Assembly (NCBI GenBank): GCA_037178975.1
Contig: JASJZH010000001.1
Span: 2,604,001-2,668,000 of the forward strand
Reading direction: 5' to 3'
Length of the DNA: 64,000 nucleotides
Origin: Oscheius tipulae
Lineage: Eukaryota; Nematoda; Chromadorea; Rhabditida; Rhabditidae
The notes below the pieces were generated by a model. It was given only the letters and a program-made list of their open reading frames with translations. It made no database searches and was not told where the DNA came from. Of this stretch, positions 35,925-46,600 are shown in pieces. The translations under genes and the position numbers were made by a program. Each line of letters starts with the position of its first letter. The stretch's first letter is position 1.

Positions 35925-37276
35925 ATGGAGGTCTACGAGCAGCTTTCCGAGACGACGGTCCAGCCAGCCGGTCCTCCGGCGAAGTGGTACCTTCCCTACG
36001 AGGAAAATGGAGGAGAAACATGCGCTCTGAATCCACAGTTTGTTCTATTTACATCTTTTTTCAATAACAGGTTCAGAAACAGCGAGGGCCCCAGGCTCCG
36101 AGCTTATCTAATTCCTCAGGACAAGGGAAAGTCTCGCAATTTCGACTACTGTGCCGGAGTTTGTCCCCATTCCTCACAGTAATCCAACAAATTCAGAGTG
36201 TCAGCGATGATCCGGACAGCGAATATTCAGTTTTCTGCCGAGGACGTCCTACTGTCGTGCCGTTTGCCATCGGTCTCCATAATGTCTGGGATTCGGGGGA
36301 TTTGAAGCTCAAGGTGCAGGTCGTCTATTCCAAAGTCGGCAACAAGATCCCTATTCGATGCTCGAACCACAAGGAGGGCGATTGTTAGTTACTGTCTCGT
36401 CGATCCAATATCACGTTTTTTCAGTCACAATTTGGCGTGACCAGCTGATGATCTGCACGGATCCGCGTGCTCAGTCACTGTCACACGAAGAGGGCTACGG
36501 CTTCATGATCGAGCCCGTGCCGAAGCAGTGCGATCTGCTCTTCCTCTGCAGAAATTCGTGTCGTCAGGGCAGCGAGAGGGACTGGCAGCTACAGTTCACT
36601 CTGGTCGACGGAGGTAACCTCGTACTGGCCGTGCGTAAGATGCACCTTCGCGTCTGTGAGGTCCCTCTTCGCGACTGCACAAAATCCACCAAGAGCTGCT
36701 ACGAGTGGGATCCTAAGAGTCCGGCAGGTTTGTTCTTTTCTATTTCCCAATTCAGCCAAACGTTCAGCCAATCCAGTGATGCGTCAGATTGCTTCTGAGG
36801 CTGTAGCAGAGCGTAGGCTGAAGAGTAAGGCTGCTGCTCTGAGGCCAGTGGTCTCCGACGTGTATCCCATCTACGTTTCCGGCTACGAGTCCTACAAAGA
36901 GATCATGCAGTACGTCAGCATCATGGAGATGAACAGAAAGCAAAACCCGGTACTGATTCGCATGGCCGAGGAGATGCGCGACTGGACGCGCGATACGCCC
37001 ATTCTCCGTCTTCTCCAGCCTATTTGCGGCCCCGAGACTGGCGGCATCATGGAGAAGATGATGCGAAAGAATATTCACAGTTTGAGCGATCTTCGCAGGC
37101 ATTATACACCAGAAGTAAGCCTATTTTTGTTATTTTGTCATGCTCAAATTCTTCAGTTTTTCATCAACATGAACATTCACGCCATCCTCGCCTCCAATCT
37201 CAGCTCCGTCTATCTTAACTGGCGTAACCTCGTCGAATGCTACGAGATCTCTACTTCGAAGCAGGAAGAAGTTTAA
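35925..37276 (+). CDS. cep-1: p53 family transcription factor (CEP-1 type)
   Basis: Six exons: 35925-36037, 36071-36158, 36197-36383, 36425-36727, 36768-37114 and 37157-37276. They sum to 1158 nt (385 aa). The p53 DNA-binding core is recognisable although diverged. The zinc ligands are C-x2-H (RCSNHKEGD) and C-x3-C (FLCRNSCRQG). The DNA-contact strand reads LRVCEVPLRDC, aligning with VRVCACPGRD of p53. The core covers about residues 20-225. The last 140 residues are helical (EIMQYVSIMEMNRKQ, GGIMEKMMRKNIHSLSDLRRH) and fit the SAM-like oligomerisation end of nematode CEP-1 rather than a vertebrate tetramerisation helix. CEP-1 drives germline apoptosis and stress responses. At 385 aa it is shorter than C. 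elegans CEP-1; the transactivation part seems nearly absent. Upstream coding exons cannot be excluded, but TTTTTAG lies 3 nt before the ATG. Confidence 0.9.
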
Positions 37277-37295
37277 CTCACAATCCATACAACAA

Positions 37296-37301
37296 TTTAT
37301 T
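37296..37301 (-). terminator. Poly(A) signal AATAAA of the calponin-like gene
   Basis: On the minus strand AATAAA lies 86 nt after the calponin stop and within the cep-1 3'UTR, so the two transcripts should overlap tail-to-tail. Confidence 0.6.
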
Positions 37302-37357
37302 AGACATGGTCCAAAGTTTTACCGTACACTTTTATCTCTTTATGTTTTGTTTGTTTT

Positions 37358-37363
37358 AATAAA
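37358..37363 (+). terminator. Poly(A) signal AATAAA of cep-1
   Basis: AATAAA lies 82 nt after the TAA at 37274-37276. Cleavage would fall near the stop codon of the convergent calponin gene (37387-37389). Confidence 0.7.
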
Positions 37364-37386
37364 CCGTTATAGCCCGTTCAGCCCAA

Positions 37387-38032
37387 TTACTGATTCATAA
37401 TGCTGTCCTTGGAAATCTGACGGGGAGGATCGATGTTGTGGGACTTCTCGACCTTGCGAGCCAGACTTTGTAGAGTCACGCAGACGGAGAAGAGATCGCG
37501 GCCGTCGAAGAGATCCACGGACTGGAAAGTTTCCTCATCTTTCACACCGAGCTTTCTGGCGGCGGCTGTGAACTGATTAATGTTCTCTAAAACGATGAAT
37601 TACACTATTTTCAATGAGAGTACCCACCTAAGCAATTAAAATTACTCAGTGGTTTCATAATCTTTTTCACACTGCCCTCCTGGATCCCATTGACCAGTCT
37701 GCAAAGTTGTTTTTTTTTTTCGTTTGAAACGTGTACTTCTCGAAAGTTCTGCCCGATCAGTGTTGTTCTGTTTACCCCTTGCACTCACTTGCAGAGTCGG
37801 CTACCGTCCTTCAGCTGCTCTCTGAAGTTATCGCGGCCGCCGGAGCAATCGAAATCCTCCTTTGTTAGAGCCTTGATCCATTCCAGCAGGTATTGACTCT
37901 CCTCGTCGTTGAATTTGCTGGCCTGCTTGTCCAAGATGGCTCCTAAACTTAGGTTTTTGTACTAGAACTGATGCAGAAAGGACGGGTGATCCCGGTGGGC
38001 TGAGAGCGGTAGACAGGCTGCGGTTTGTCCAT
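37387..38032 (-). CDS. Calponin/transgelin family actin-binding protein
   Basis: Four exons: 37984-38032, 37789-37942, 37628-37698 and 37387-37586. They sum to 474 nt (157 aa). A single calponin-homology domain fills most of the chain: [76 protein letters not shown]. This is the type-3 CH domain of calponins and transgelins, which bind F-actin in muscle and other contractile cells. No calponin-type C-terminal repeat follows, and the chain is shorter than transgelin (about 200 aa). The first intron uses a GTCCTT donor, not a strong one, so the first 16 residues are less certain. CCTAG lies 1 nt before the ATG. Confidence 0.85.
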
Positions 38033-38033
38033 T

Positions 38034-39639
38034 CTAGGAAGCGGGGAAAAACTGCTGAATTCATGTGCAGAAACGTGCTGATTCAGAGCATTTTTCGCTC
38101 CCCGCCGAAACAATACAGATTGCTCAAACTTTTTCAGTCGAAGTGACAAACAGGAGCCGAGGGAAAATGGCGGTGGGATGTACACAGATATGATGCAGTG
38201 AGAGAGGGATTCAGGTGCAAAAAGACGTTTTCGTGACGGAAACTCAGAGAGCAAAGAGCGATGCAAAGCCTTTGAAGTTTATATTTAGCCCGATTTAGCC
38301 CTAGAAAAAAGGTGGACAACCTTAAATGCTCTCATGATACATTTGTTCAATAAAGAAAGGTCACTACCGTAACCCATTGGTTTTCGTGATAGGACCCTCG
38401 TTCAATCTAACGGCGGATAGACTTGGCTGAGTATTTAATGTTTCCGTGCTAAACTGGTCCCGTCATAAAATCAAATAAGCTATGGTAGTGAGTTTCTTTT
38501 TGAACAAATTCCGTTTCGTTCTATAGACGCAAAAAGATTCTACAAGTATGATACTAAACTACTAACAAAAGTTTACAGAACAACAGAAAGCTTGGAGAGT
38601 CTGTGTATACGAATTTGACCACTATCTCCTCGCGTCCCGATTCGAGATATATTTATGTAGCATCTAATATACCAAATCGACAGCTGTTTTGTGAGTAAGC
38701 TGTTTTATCTCGTGATTAGAAGTGGCACAAGTCACCTCTAACGTAAGATAAGTTTTCATAAAATAAGTTTGAATATTATGTAAAAGGGTAGCTCAGGTTG
38801 CAGTCTATCTGAAACGTAAAATGCTTTTTTTTTTTTTTAGGAAAAATTAAGGTGGCAGATTGGAAAGTAAGAATGGAACTGTGTGAAATAATGTCATATG
38901 TCCAGTGACTTACCAGCCATGCCAGAAGGTCTGGGACGGTGATAGTGCTGATCCATTTCGTGTGCTCTGCTACTGCTTTCCGCGTCTCCTCGAAGCTCGA
39001 GCTATATATCTGGCCAGCGACTGTCTCTTTCTGTTTGCACAAAGTGAGTCAACTCCTCCCACCATATCCCTCCTTCCCCCGGCCCGAGAAGATTCGAAAG
39101 GCCTTTTTGCTCGAAAACAGCCCGTTTACACGCCCACGCGAGACCGTTTCGGGGGATTTCCTGAGGGGGTGGGAGAGTTGACAGAGAGAGTCGAAGAGTC
39201 ATCGCGGATTTCAAGATTCGAGTGGATTGGGAAACTAACGGAACTCCCAACAGTAAACTACCGGAAGAGTAATCCAGTTCCACGGAGTAGTCTACTGGCG
39301 ACCAAACGGGTAAGAGAGTATGGCTACCAGAGCTCGGGTTGATGATGGCCACTCTCTTGCCAATTTGGTCGCTAGTAGACTACTCCGTGAAACTGGATTG
39401 CTTCGAGCTTCCAATCCCTGGTAGCCTACCCAGTAGCAAAATGAGACGAACAGTCGTCTGGAACAGAAGAAGGGAGAGCAAAACCAAGGCATAAAAGTGT
39501 CCAGGTGCAAGCTGTTTGCAAGAAGAGACAAGGAGAGAGTCCAGAGAAAAAGAAGAGATTCAGAAGAGGTTCTACTAAGGCCTAGCAAAGTGTCAACTGT
39601 CAGTGTGCCAGAAAGAAGAACAAGACACGCTCCCTAACA
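38034..39639. other. Intergenic region upstream of the calponin-like gene, with a long hairpin
   Basis: About 1.6 kb with no supported exon. It probably includes the calponin promoter (head end at 38032) and ends at the 3' end of the msp gene. The main structure is the 53-nt inverted repeat at 39271-39399. A 14-nt T run lies near 38826. Confidence 0.45.
39271..39399. repeat. Long near-perfect inverted repeat (hairpin)
   Basis: The arm 39271-39323 is nearly identical to the reverse complement of 39347-39399, with a loop of about 23 nt. Both arms contain ACGGAGTAGTCTACT and GCGACCAAA. A second short inverted pair (GGCTACCAG / CTGGTAGCC) extends beyond. It is unrelated to the foldback family. 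It may be a MITE, a small-RNA precursor or a recent inverted duplication. Confidence 0.85.
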
Positions 39640-39645
39640 TTTATT
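39640..39645 (-). terminator. Poly(A) signal AATAAA of the msp gene
   Basis: On the minus strand AATAAA begins 7 nt after the TAG at 39653, predicting a very short 3'UTR. Confidence 0.6.
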
Positions 39646-39652
39646 CCTATGT

Positions 39653-40033
39653 CTAGGGGTTGTACTCGATAGGGAGGTTCTTGCGACGAACCATGCCATC
39701 TCCCTGGAACCACTCGCGACGAAACTGCTTGGCGGCGCCGTCCGGAGTATTGGTCCACTCGATTGTGATGCGGTCGTTGTTCGCGTCCTCCTGTCCAAAG
39801 GCGAAGGCGTCGCAGCTGACGGCCATCAGAGTAGCTTCCTTGGGATCGAGGCATCCGCAGGCGGGATCCACTCCCAGACGTTTCAAGTTCGTCGTCTTGA
39901 TGGCCCAGCCGATGCGACGAGCCGACGAGTTGACAATCTTGATGTGGTAGGTGTGCTTGTCGTCGTAGGGAGCGTTGAAGACGATCTTCGAGGAGGGCTG
40001 GGTAGCGATGTCTCCGGGAGGAACGGTGGCCAT
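39653..40033 (-). CDS. msp: Major sperm protein (MSP)
   Basis: A single intronless frame of 126 aa, the canonical MSP length. MSP is the cytoskeletal protein that polymerises to drive amoeboid crawling of nematode sperm and is also a signal for oocyte maturation. The Ig-like fold and its typical blocks are all present: [74 protein letters not shown] and the C-terminal [18 protein letters not shown]. Sequence is close to known nematode MSPs, with no frame break. The lack of introns and a TATA box about 45 nt upstream are typical of this sperm-expressed family. Only one copy occurs in the window, whereas many nematodes carry large msp families. This gene is the best evidence for the phylum. Confidence 0.99.
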   Translation of the reverse strand: MATVPPGDIATQPSSKIVFNAPYDDKHTYHIKIVNSSARRIGWAIKTTNLKRLGVDPACGCLDPKEATLMAVSCDAFAFGQEDANNDRITIEWTNTPDGAAKQFRREWFQGDGMVRRKNLPIEYNP

Positions 40034-40077
40034 GGCGATTCGATGACGATGTTATGGTTTCCATTGAGAACTTCTCG

Positions 40078-40086
40078 CCTTTTATA
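40078..40086 (-). promoter_or_regulatory. TATA box of the msp gene (TATAAAAGG)
   Basis: A consensus TATAAAAGG lies 45-53 nt before the msp ATG on the same strand, leaving about 15-20 nt of 5'UTR. I did not find a clear GATA-type site with confidence. Confidence 0.7.
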
Positions 40087-40616
40087 CTTTTCTGGGAGGC
40101 AATTAGGTGCTTTTTTTGTCCAAAATTTTCTGTTTTAGAGAAAAGTTTGCAAATTGCTTGCCCTGGTATTTTGGGAACTTTTAGCGAAGAAAAGTTTATG
40201 TTTGGAAGCAATTAGATTCCAAGCTTTCAAGGATGACAGTGGTAGTTACTTTCCAAATTGAACTGCAGGTACAGGGACGAGACATCCTGTCCCTGTCCAA
40301 TTTCTCTTTGCTGACATTTCAACAGCTTTGCGCTTTGCGAGTGCTCTTTGTTGCCCGACAGAGTCAGTTCTATCGATGACCGGCTGAGAGGCAGAGAGCT
40401 AAAGAAAGCCGGATCGGTCAACACAGACTCTCACTCTCGTTCCCAGACACTGACAAACAGTTCAAAGAGGATTCTTCATTTGGTATAAGCGTAATCGTAT
40501 GGCAAAGAGACATGTCAAAGCATTCGAAATGCACCCAGGATATAAAAAGACAAGATTGACGGCTGAACATGTATCACAGAGGGATGAGCAAGAGAGGGAG
40601 AGAGCACAAGATGTGA
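40087..40616. other. Spacer between the msp promoter and the 3' end of lin-10
   Basis: About 530 nt holding the msp upstream region and the lin-10 3'UTR (both genes on the minus strand). No coding exon or repeat is seen. Confidence 0.45.
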
Positions 40617-43600
40617 CTAGATATATTGGGGAATCTCCTGACCGGTTAGCAGGCGGTACATCGAGGTCGGCATCGTCTTCATGTGGATCTCTCCAATGGC
40701 TGTCGCCAGCATGTTCACTATCCGATCGTGTTGGACAGCCACCACGGATTGGCCATTGATCTCGATGATTCGATGCCCGACTCGGATTCCACCTCTTTCA
40801 GCTATTCCTCCTAAACAGAGAATGGTAAGATAGTTGTTACTCAAAAATACCACTCGTTTCCCACGCCAACCCCATGATCAAAGAGTACAAACCTCGAAGG
40901 AGAGAACAGATGACTCCGTTCTGAACCGAGAATCCGAGCTGGTATTTCGTATCCGGTCGTCGTATTCTAACCTCGACCACAGGCGGAGTGGAAACGATCG
41001 TCAGTCGTACTGCTGTTGCCGATCTGAAAGAGATAACGAAGTTTCCACTTTGGGTATGCCCCTGCCGCTCTCCTGTTATATGTCCATGTTTCCGTGTTCC
41101 TGTTTGAACATTATTGAGCGCAATCATGCCGGAACTGCCTTACTGTCGGAGTAAATTCAGGATCGGAACGTTTGCTTCAAAAGGGCAAAGGCAGAACTGT
41201 TATCTGATTGTGGAATGAAGATACCGATTGTTGTGTGAGCATTGAATGACAGAGATGAGGCAGTAGAAGCACTGTGAAAACAAGAAAGTAGTAGTCAGAC
41301 CAAAGGTAAGAGAAAACTACAGGATCATTGAAAGATTGCGAGAGTCATTGGAAAGAGCTGAAGGATAGGGTACACTCACGGTAGCTCTGTCCCCCTGTCG
41401 CTGTGTCCTCTGCCTCTATGTTCTTAGCAGCACTCTAAGTTCTTTTGCCCATGTCTCTATCCCAGAAGAGAGAACTCACTTGACATTCTTAATATTGTTC
41501 TGTGCCGCTGACAGAGGCAGTCCAACCAAGGAAATACCATTGATGTTGATGATCTGATCTCCAACATTCAAGAGATTCGATCTGGCAGCTGGACCTATCG
41601 GATTCATATGAGCCAAGACGACTGTGGGGAGCATTGATCCCCATCCGCTTTCCACCTAGAACCAGCCCTCTCTCTTTCTGCATGATAGACTCACCACAAC
41701 AATTCCCAGCGCCTCGCCATTTTTCTTCGGAACTACTACATCTTTTTGGGTCTCCTTCCTCGCGAACATTTCCAGCTCGTCTCCCATCAATTCTTGGGAG
41801 TTTAGAACTTCCTGGTAGTCAATTTGGCGGAGATAGGACGGATCGTCGATTCCGTTCGCCCTCAGAAACTCGACATAGGCCACCTGGAAGGCCTGACCAA
41901 TGGACTGGGCTATGAAGCTGGCCTCCTCGGACTCGAAGACATGACATACGACTTTTGGCGCTCTCTTCACCCCCTCGATTCTGAAATTATGCTTACTTCA
42001 GTTTTCTTAAAAGCCTCACTGGCTGCACTGCTCGTCGCTGTCCGAAGCGGACATTCTCCTAGCCATCAGGACGACCAGGTCTCCAATGTCGGCAATATAG
42101 GAGATGGTCCGTAAGGCGTGGTCCATCAGGATATCCTAGAAAAAAACAAATAGATGAAAACATGAGAAAAAGGAAAACAGAGACAGTGGGCAGACGACAC
42201 CAGAACATACCTGACGCACGTCGGTGTCGGAGATTCGCTGAAAAACAAAGGTGAACAGAAGGTGGACGGACTGTGGAGAGGGTTAGAGAGCATCTAATCT
42301 GGACAGGGCAGAGGCCAGCAGTGACCAATGTGATAAGAGAGCGACTGTTTTGGCTCTGTCTCTATGAGAACTGATTCTCAACCCACGAGGACCAAAACCG
42401 GCCGAGCCAATTGTCATTTTTCGGGTACAAGGAACACTTTTTGAGCTTAGGAATGTTCTGCATAGTTGTTGAGCAGATCCAAAACTACAACTTCTAAGAA
42501 CATCGCTAAGCTGAAAGAGTATCCATAGGGACTGTAAACGGCGTTCAAAGTTATCCACCGGAATGCTCAAGTGAACTACCTTTTTAACAACTGTCCTCTG
42601 AGCAGATACAAGTATCTATGAATCCCTACACATATCACACATTTACGGGTTACTGAGGACTATAAGACGAGATCAAAAAACCAACCTGAAGGTCCGTATT
42701 GAGCACCATGATCTTCTCGGTAGAAATGAACAAGTCGATTTCTGTGCTGGGTTGAATTTCGCCGTCCGGGGCTTTAACTCTGGCCACAGCCTCCTGGGCT
42801 TGATGCATTCGAGCTGCTTTACTGCTTCGGGTCTCGCAAATCATCTGGGTCGATCCGAGATACCGGGCACGGAAGAGAACTCCCTCTATCAAAACAGCCG
42901 GCTCGTGGACTAGAGCTGGAAAGGGGATCGGATTACTAGAAAGAAGAAGTTTGGGCACAAGAGAACAGAGAAAGAGGACGAACGCAAAATACGACTAGAC
43001 ACACGGCGAAGAGCAGGGCTGGGCGGAAAAGAACTGTCACTGTCACTGTCACTGTTAATCTCTGTCTGCGCACCAACTCCTTGTGGATTCTATGAGCTGG
43101 TTCGCAGCGAGGCTCCATCTGAACGCTTCCGCCCAGCCTAACAGTGCAAAGAAATAAGGACAGATCTGGCTTCTGGCTTCTGTATCACACGCTCAGGTCA
43201 CCTACCGATATTTTCACTGCTCTGGACTGTTTCCGAGACGGCTAAGAGACAATTATGGTCACAAGAACAAGGTTCTGGGGACAGAAGATATAAAAACAAC
43301 TCACTCTCTTTGCTGTTCTTCTTCTTCGGCATAGCTGATGTGAGCCCTTCATCGACTATCAAACGATCAGTCTCTCGTTCCTCTTCATTCTGGTCAGCTT
43401 CAGAAGGTTGCGCAGTGAACTCATCGCTCTGAAAACTCTTGGTTCCCAGGATATTCCGTAGTCTATTGGGCGAAGTAGAGTCTACTTGTAGAGATGACAG
43501 TTGGAACCAGCCTCCTCCTAGGGTACTGGCGGGGCGACTAACTCTAACAGGCCTGGACCAGTCAGGTACAATCTCTGACTTGTCGAAAATTGCTCCCCAA

Positions 43601-46600
43601 AGACCAGCGACAGTTTGTATGGAGAAGGTTTGTCTCCACCTTCTCTCTCAGTAGACTCTCCCCACACGAAGAATCTACTGTTCGACTATGTTCCACCTCT
43701 ACCTCAACAGTTCCAATATCTCTCGACTACTGTTCCCCTACAGTCAGACCCACTCAAAGGGTTGTCTATAATGCTTATCGACTTCTTCTTTTTTCCTCAA
43801 GCCGTCTGCCGGATAACAATGTTCTGGCATGAAACCGGCTGTTGGAGAGAGCGAGACCAACGACTACTGCTTACAATAAGTCGGACAATGATGCGAGAAA
43901 AGAGATGTCAGAAAGGAAGAACTTCTACCAACGAGAAACAACAAAACGGTAGTTCAAACGACTACAGAATGGATTCAGGATGTTTACAGGTCAGTCTCTT
44001 TTGTAGGTTTACTAGAGGGTCATTAAATAAGCGACAAGAACTTTCGGAATAAATTGACAGTCTGGGCTACTAGTAGTACTACAATAACATACATACAGAA
44101 ATACTTTGCACAAGTTGAAGAATCCGAACAAATTTGGGCGGATAGAGGGAACTAAAGTAGGGCCACTGGATCGTTCGGTACTTTTTGACTGAACTGTGGA
44201 TGTAAAGAATCAAGTCTTAATCCTTTGCAACATTCTAGCCTCGCTTTGCGAAGATCCCATACTCGTTCAAACTCTCGACCCGTTGTAGATGACAACGAAT
44301 CTAGGAGGGTTCTACTGAACGCGGGGTCTGCAGTGAATGTGCAGAAAGTACAGGAGCAACTGGACCCTGTACTTTCTGCACATCTCGAAGAGTCCATATA
44401 TTTCCGTCTGTCTCTCTGTACTACTGTTTCTCACTGTTTACTTTCTTATCTTCGTCGGAAATCTTTCAAATCGACACATTCTCCCAACAAACCTGTTGCT
44501 GTTGAGCAGCGGCAGCCTCGTCTCTCTTCAATCTCTTCATGTAGCTATCCCTAAGGACCCAGACCGGCTCATCCCCATTTTCCTTGTTCTCATCAGGCCA
44601 ATCGGCTGCTGTCGTCGATGTTGATGGCTGTAAATTGCTCCCTGTTCCCTGTCTATTTCCTCATTCCTACCGCGCTTGTTTTCCGATGAACTGGATGAGA
44701 GGGAGGCGGTGGCGGGGCCAGACCCATGCTAGCCTGGGGCTCTTCTACTGGCTGTTGAACTGCCTGAGCCGGCATGAAAGAGCTCAACTCGTCCGGAAAG
44801 TCCACGTCTCCATTGGAGACAAAGGCATGGGTCTGTCCAAAGGGATTGACGAACTGCGTGGGGAAGCTCATCGGTTGTTGGGCTGCCTGTGGTACTACGA
44901 CCGGAGCTGGCACAAACGCAGTTGGGAAGGTCGCCTGAAATGGAATATTTGATGAGGTCAGCTCGTTTTTTCGGGTTCTGGCCTTGTTTACGAGGACGAG
45001 TTCTCAGGGCTAATCTTCTCGAGCAGGGAGGCCTACTTGGGGGTCTGGTCAATTAGGTGCAAAGCCTTGTTTCGGGGGATAGCTTATAGAGTTCGGAGAG
45101 ATAAGGAAGTTTAGAAACTTTCTCTGTCTCTCTGTGCCTTTTTGTCTGTCTCGGCCAAATAGGTTGAGCAAGAACGAGAAAATGGGTGCCCAGTGGCTAG
45201 CGAAAGAACCGAAGAATTGTTGGGGACGGATTGGATTGGGTTGTCTCTCTCCTCTAGTTAGCCATGGGCTGCACATTTGTGCCTGACACGAAAGCCACCC
45301 CAGATTTCATCAAATCGTACCTGATTAGCAGGTTGACTATGGATACCCGGTCCAGTAGTGGGTCCAGATTCCGGCAGATTAAACGAGGACCGAAGTTGGT
45401 TGAGAGTCTGCTTTGGAGGGGTCGTCTCTTTTTCGGCAGTTGGGGCTGTGTAAGGCAAGCCGCTCTGGAAGAGAAGACTATTAGAAACGAGCCGGAAGAG
45501 ACCACTAATCACAAAGGAGATCACCGCACAAGGGAGCAAGACCAATTCCCAGTCGTGGTTGGTTCACGACAAATAACAACACGACACGGTTATGAGTATG
45601 AGGGCTGGGAGGAAGGGTGTCTCTCTGTGTCTGTGTCTCTCTGTTTCTGCGTCTCTCTCTCTTTTTGTCTCCCCCTTCCCCAGCCCCAATTTGGACAAAA
45701 CACGACGCTTTTTTTCGGACCTGACTTGAGGAGAAGTTCGCTGCAAAGGCGAACTGTTCCGGAGCGACAGTCTCACCGATCAGGTCGGCCAGCTCTCGAT
45801 CATCAATCTAGAAACTCTGATTTTGTCCTGAAACTCTCCCTCTTTCTCGAGCCAAGAAGAAGAGATCGCGTGTCACTCTCCTTCGGAGCAATCCCGATGT
45901 TGTCCTTCCCGTCTCTCGGATAATTGCTGCCCGACTAGTGGCAGTCGAAGCGTCAATTTCCAATTCATTAAACGCCTCTTCTCTTCGCGGAGAAGAAGAA
46001 GAAGTCACGGGAAATAGGCTCACCTTCTTGATGTTCTTGTTCTGAGAGCGCCGACTGATTTCTTTCTCTATCTCTGTCATCTGTTTCCGGATCAGACTGG
46101 CAGTTCTCTCGTCCTCCGAAATGGACGGGGCTCGTTCGGGAGTGTCCGTATTGGAGGTATCTTCCGCCTAGAAAACAGATGGCTGAGAGAGCCAGGTGAA
46201 GGGGGTCAAACCTTGACGGATGACGTCCGGCTATGCTCATTGGAGGGACTGTCGCGTGAACAGGATCCATTGTCTGCAAAAAGTCTGCTTGATGGGTAGC
46301 CATCAGACTAATTCTGTTGATTCCCTAACGACTACCGGATGTGGGGTATTTCCCTCACGCGCAAGAGTCTAGAATGGCATACATTAGGTATGCACTGGGA
46401 TCGGTGATTAGTGGACCGATGGTACAAAGAGACAGAGAGACAAGGAATCGCTCCCTCATTACACCAATAGTTTTGCATCAGTTGCTCACAAATCCCTGAT
46501 AATTGTATTCTCGCCTGACTGGTTCAGTCATAGACATTTCCCAATCTCGAAATTGACTTGCTCACAAAACGTCTCGGACATTTCCCAATCTTTCGTTGGC

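Noticed and set aside
39289-39588. 98-codon minus-strand frame through the long hairpin
   Set aside because: It reads through both arms of the inverted repeat and has no homology.
42936-43118. Extra lin-10 exon between 43206 and 42915
   Set aside because: A 64-nt exon is possible in phase, but direct joining of 43206-43241 to 42686-42915 is simpler and keeps the frame; the candidate region holds a GTCACT repeat and the GAGTTGGTGCGC word.
45264-45923. 219-codon plus-strand frame
   Set aside because: It is antisense to lin-10 exons 45321-45464 and 45721-45807 and includes a low-complexity tract.
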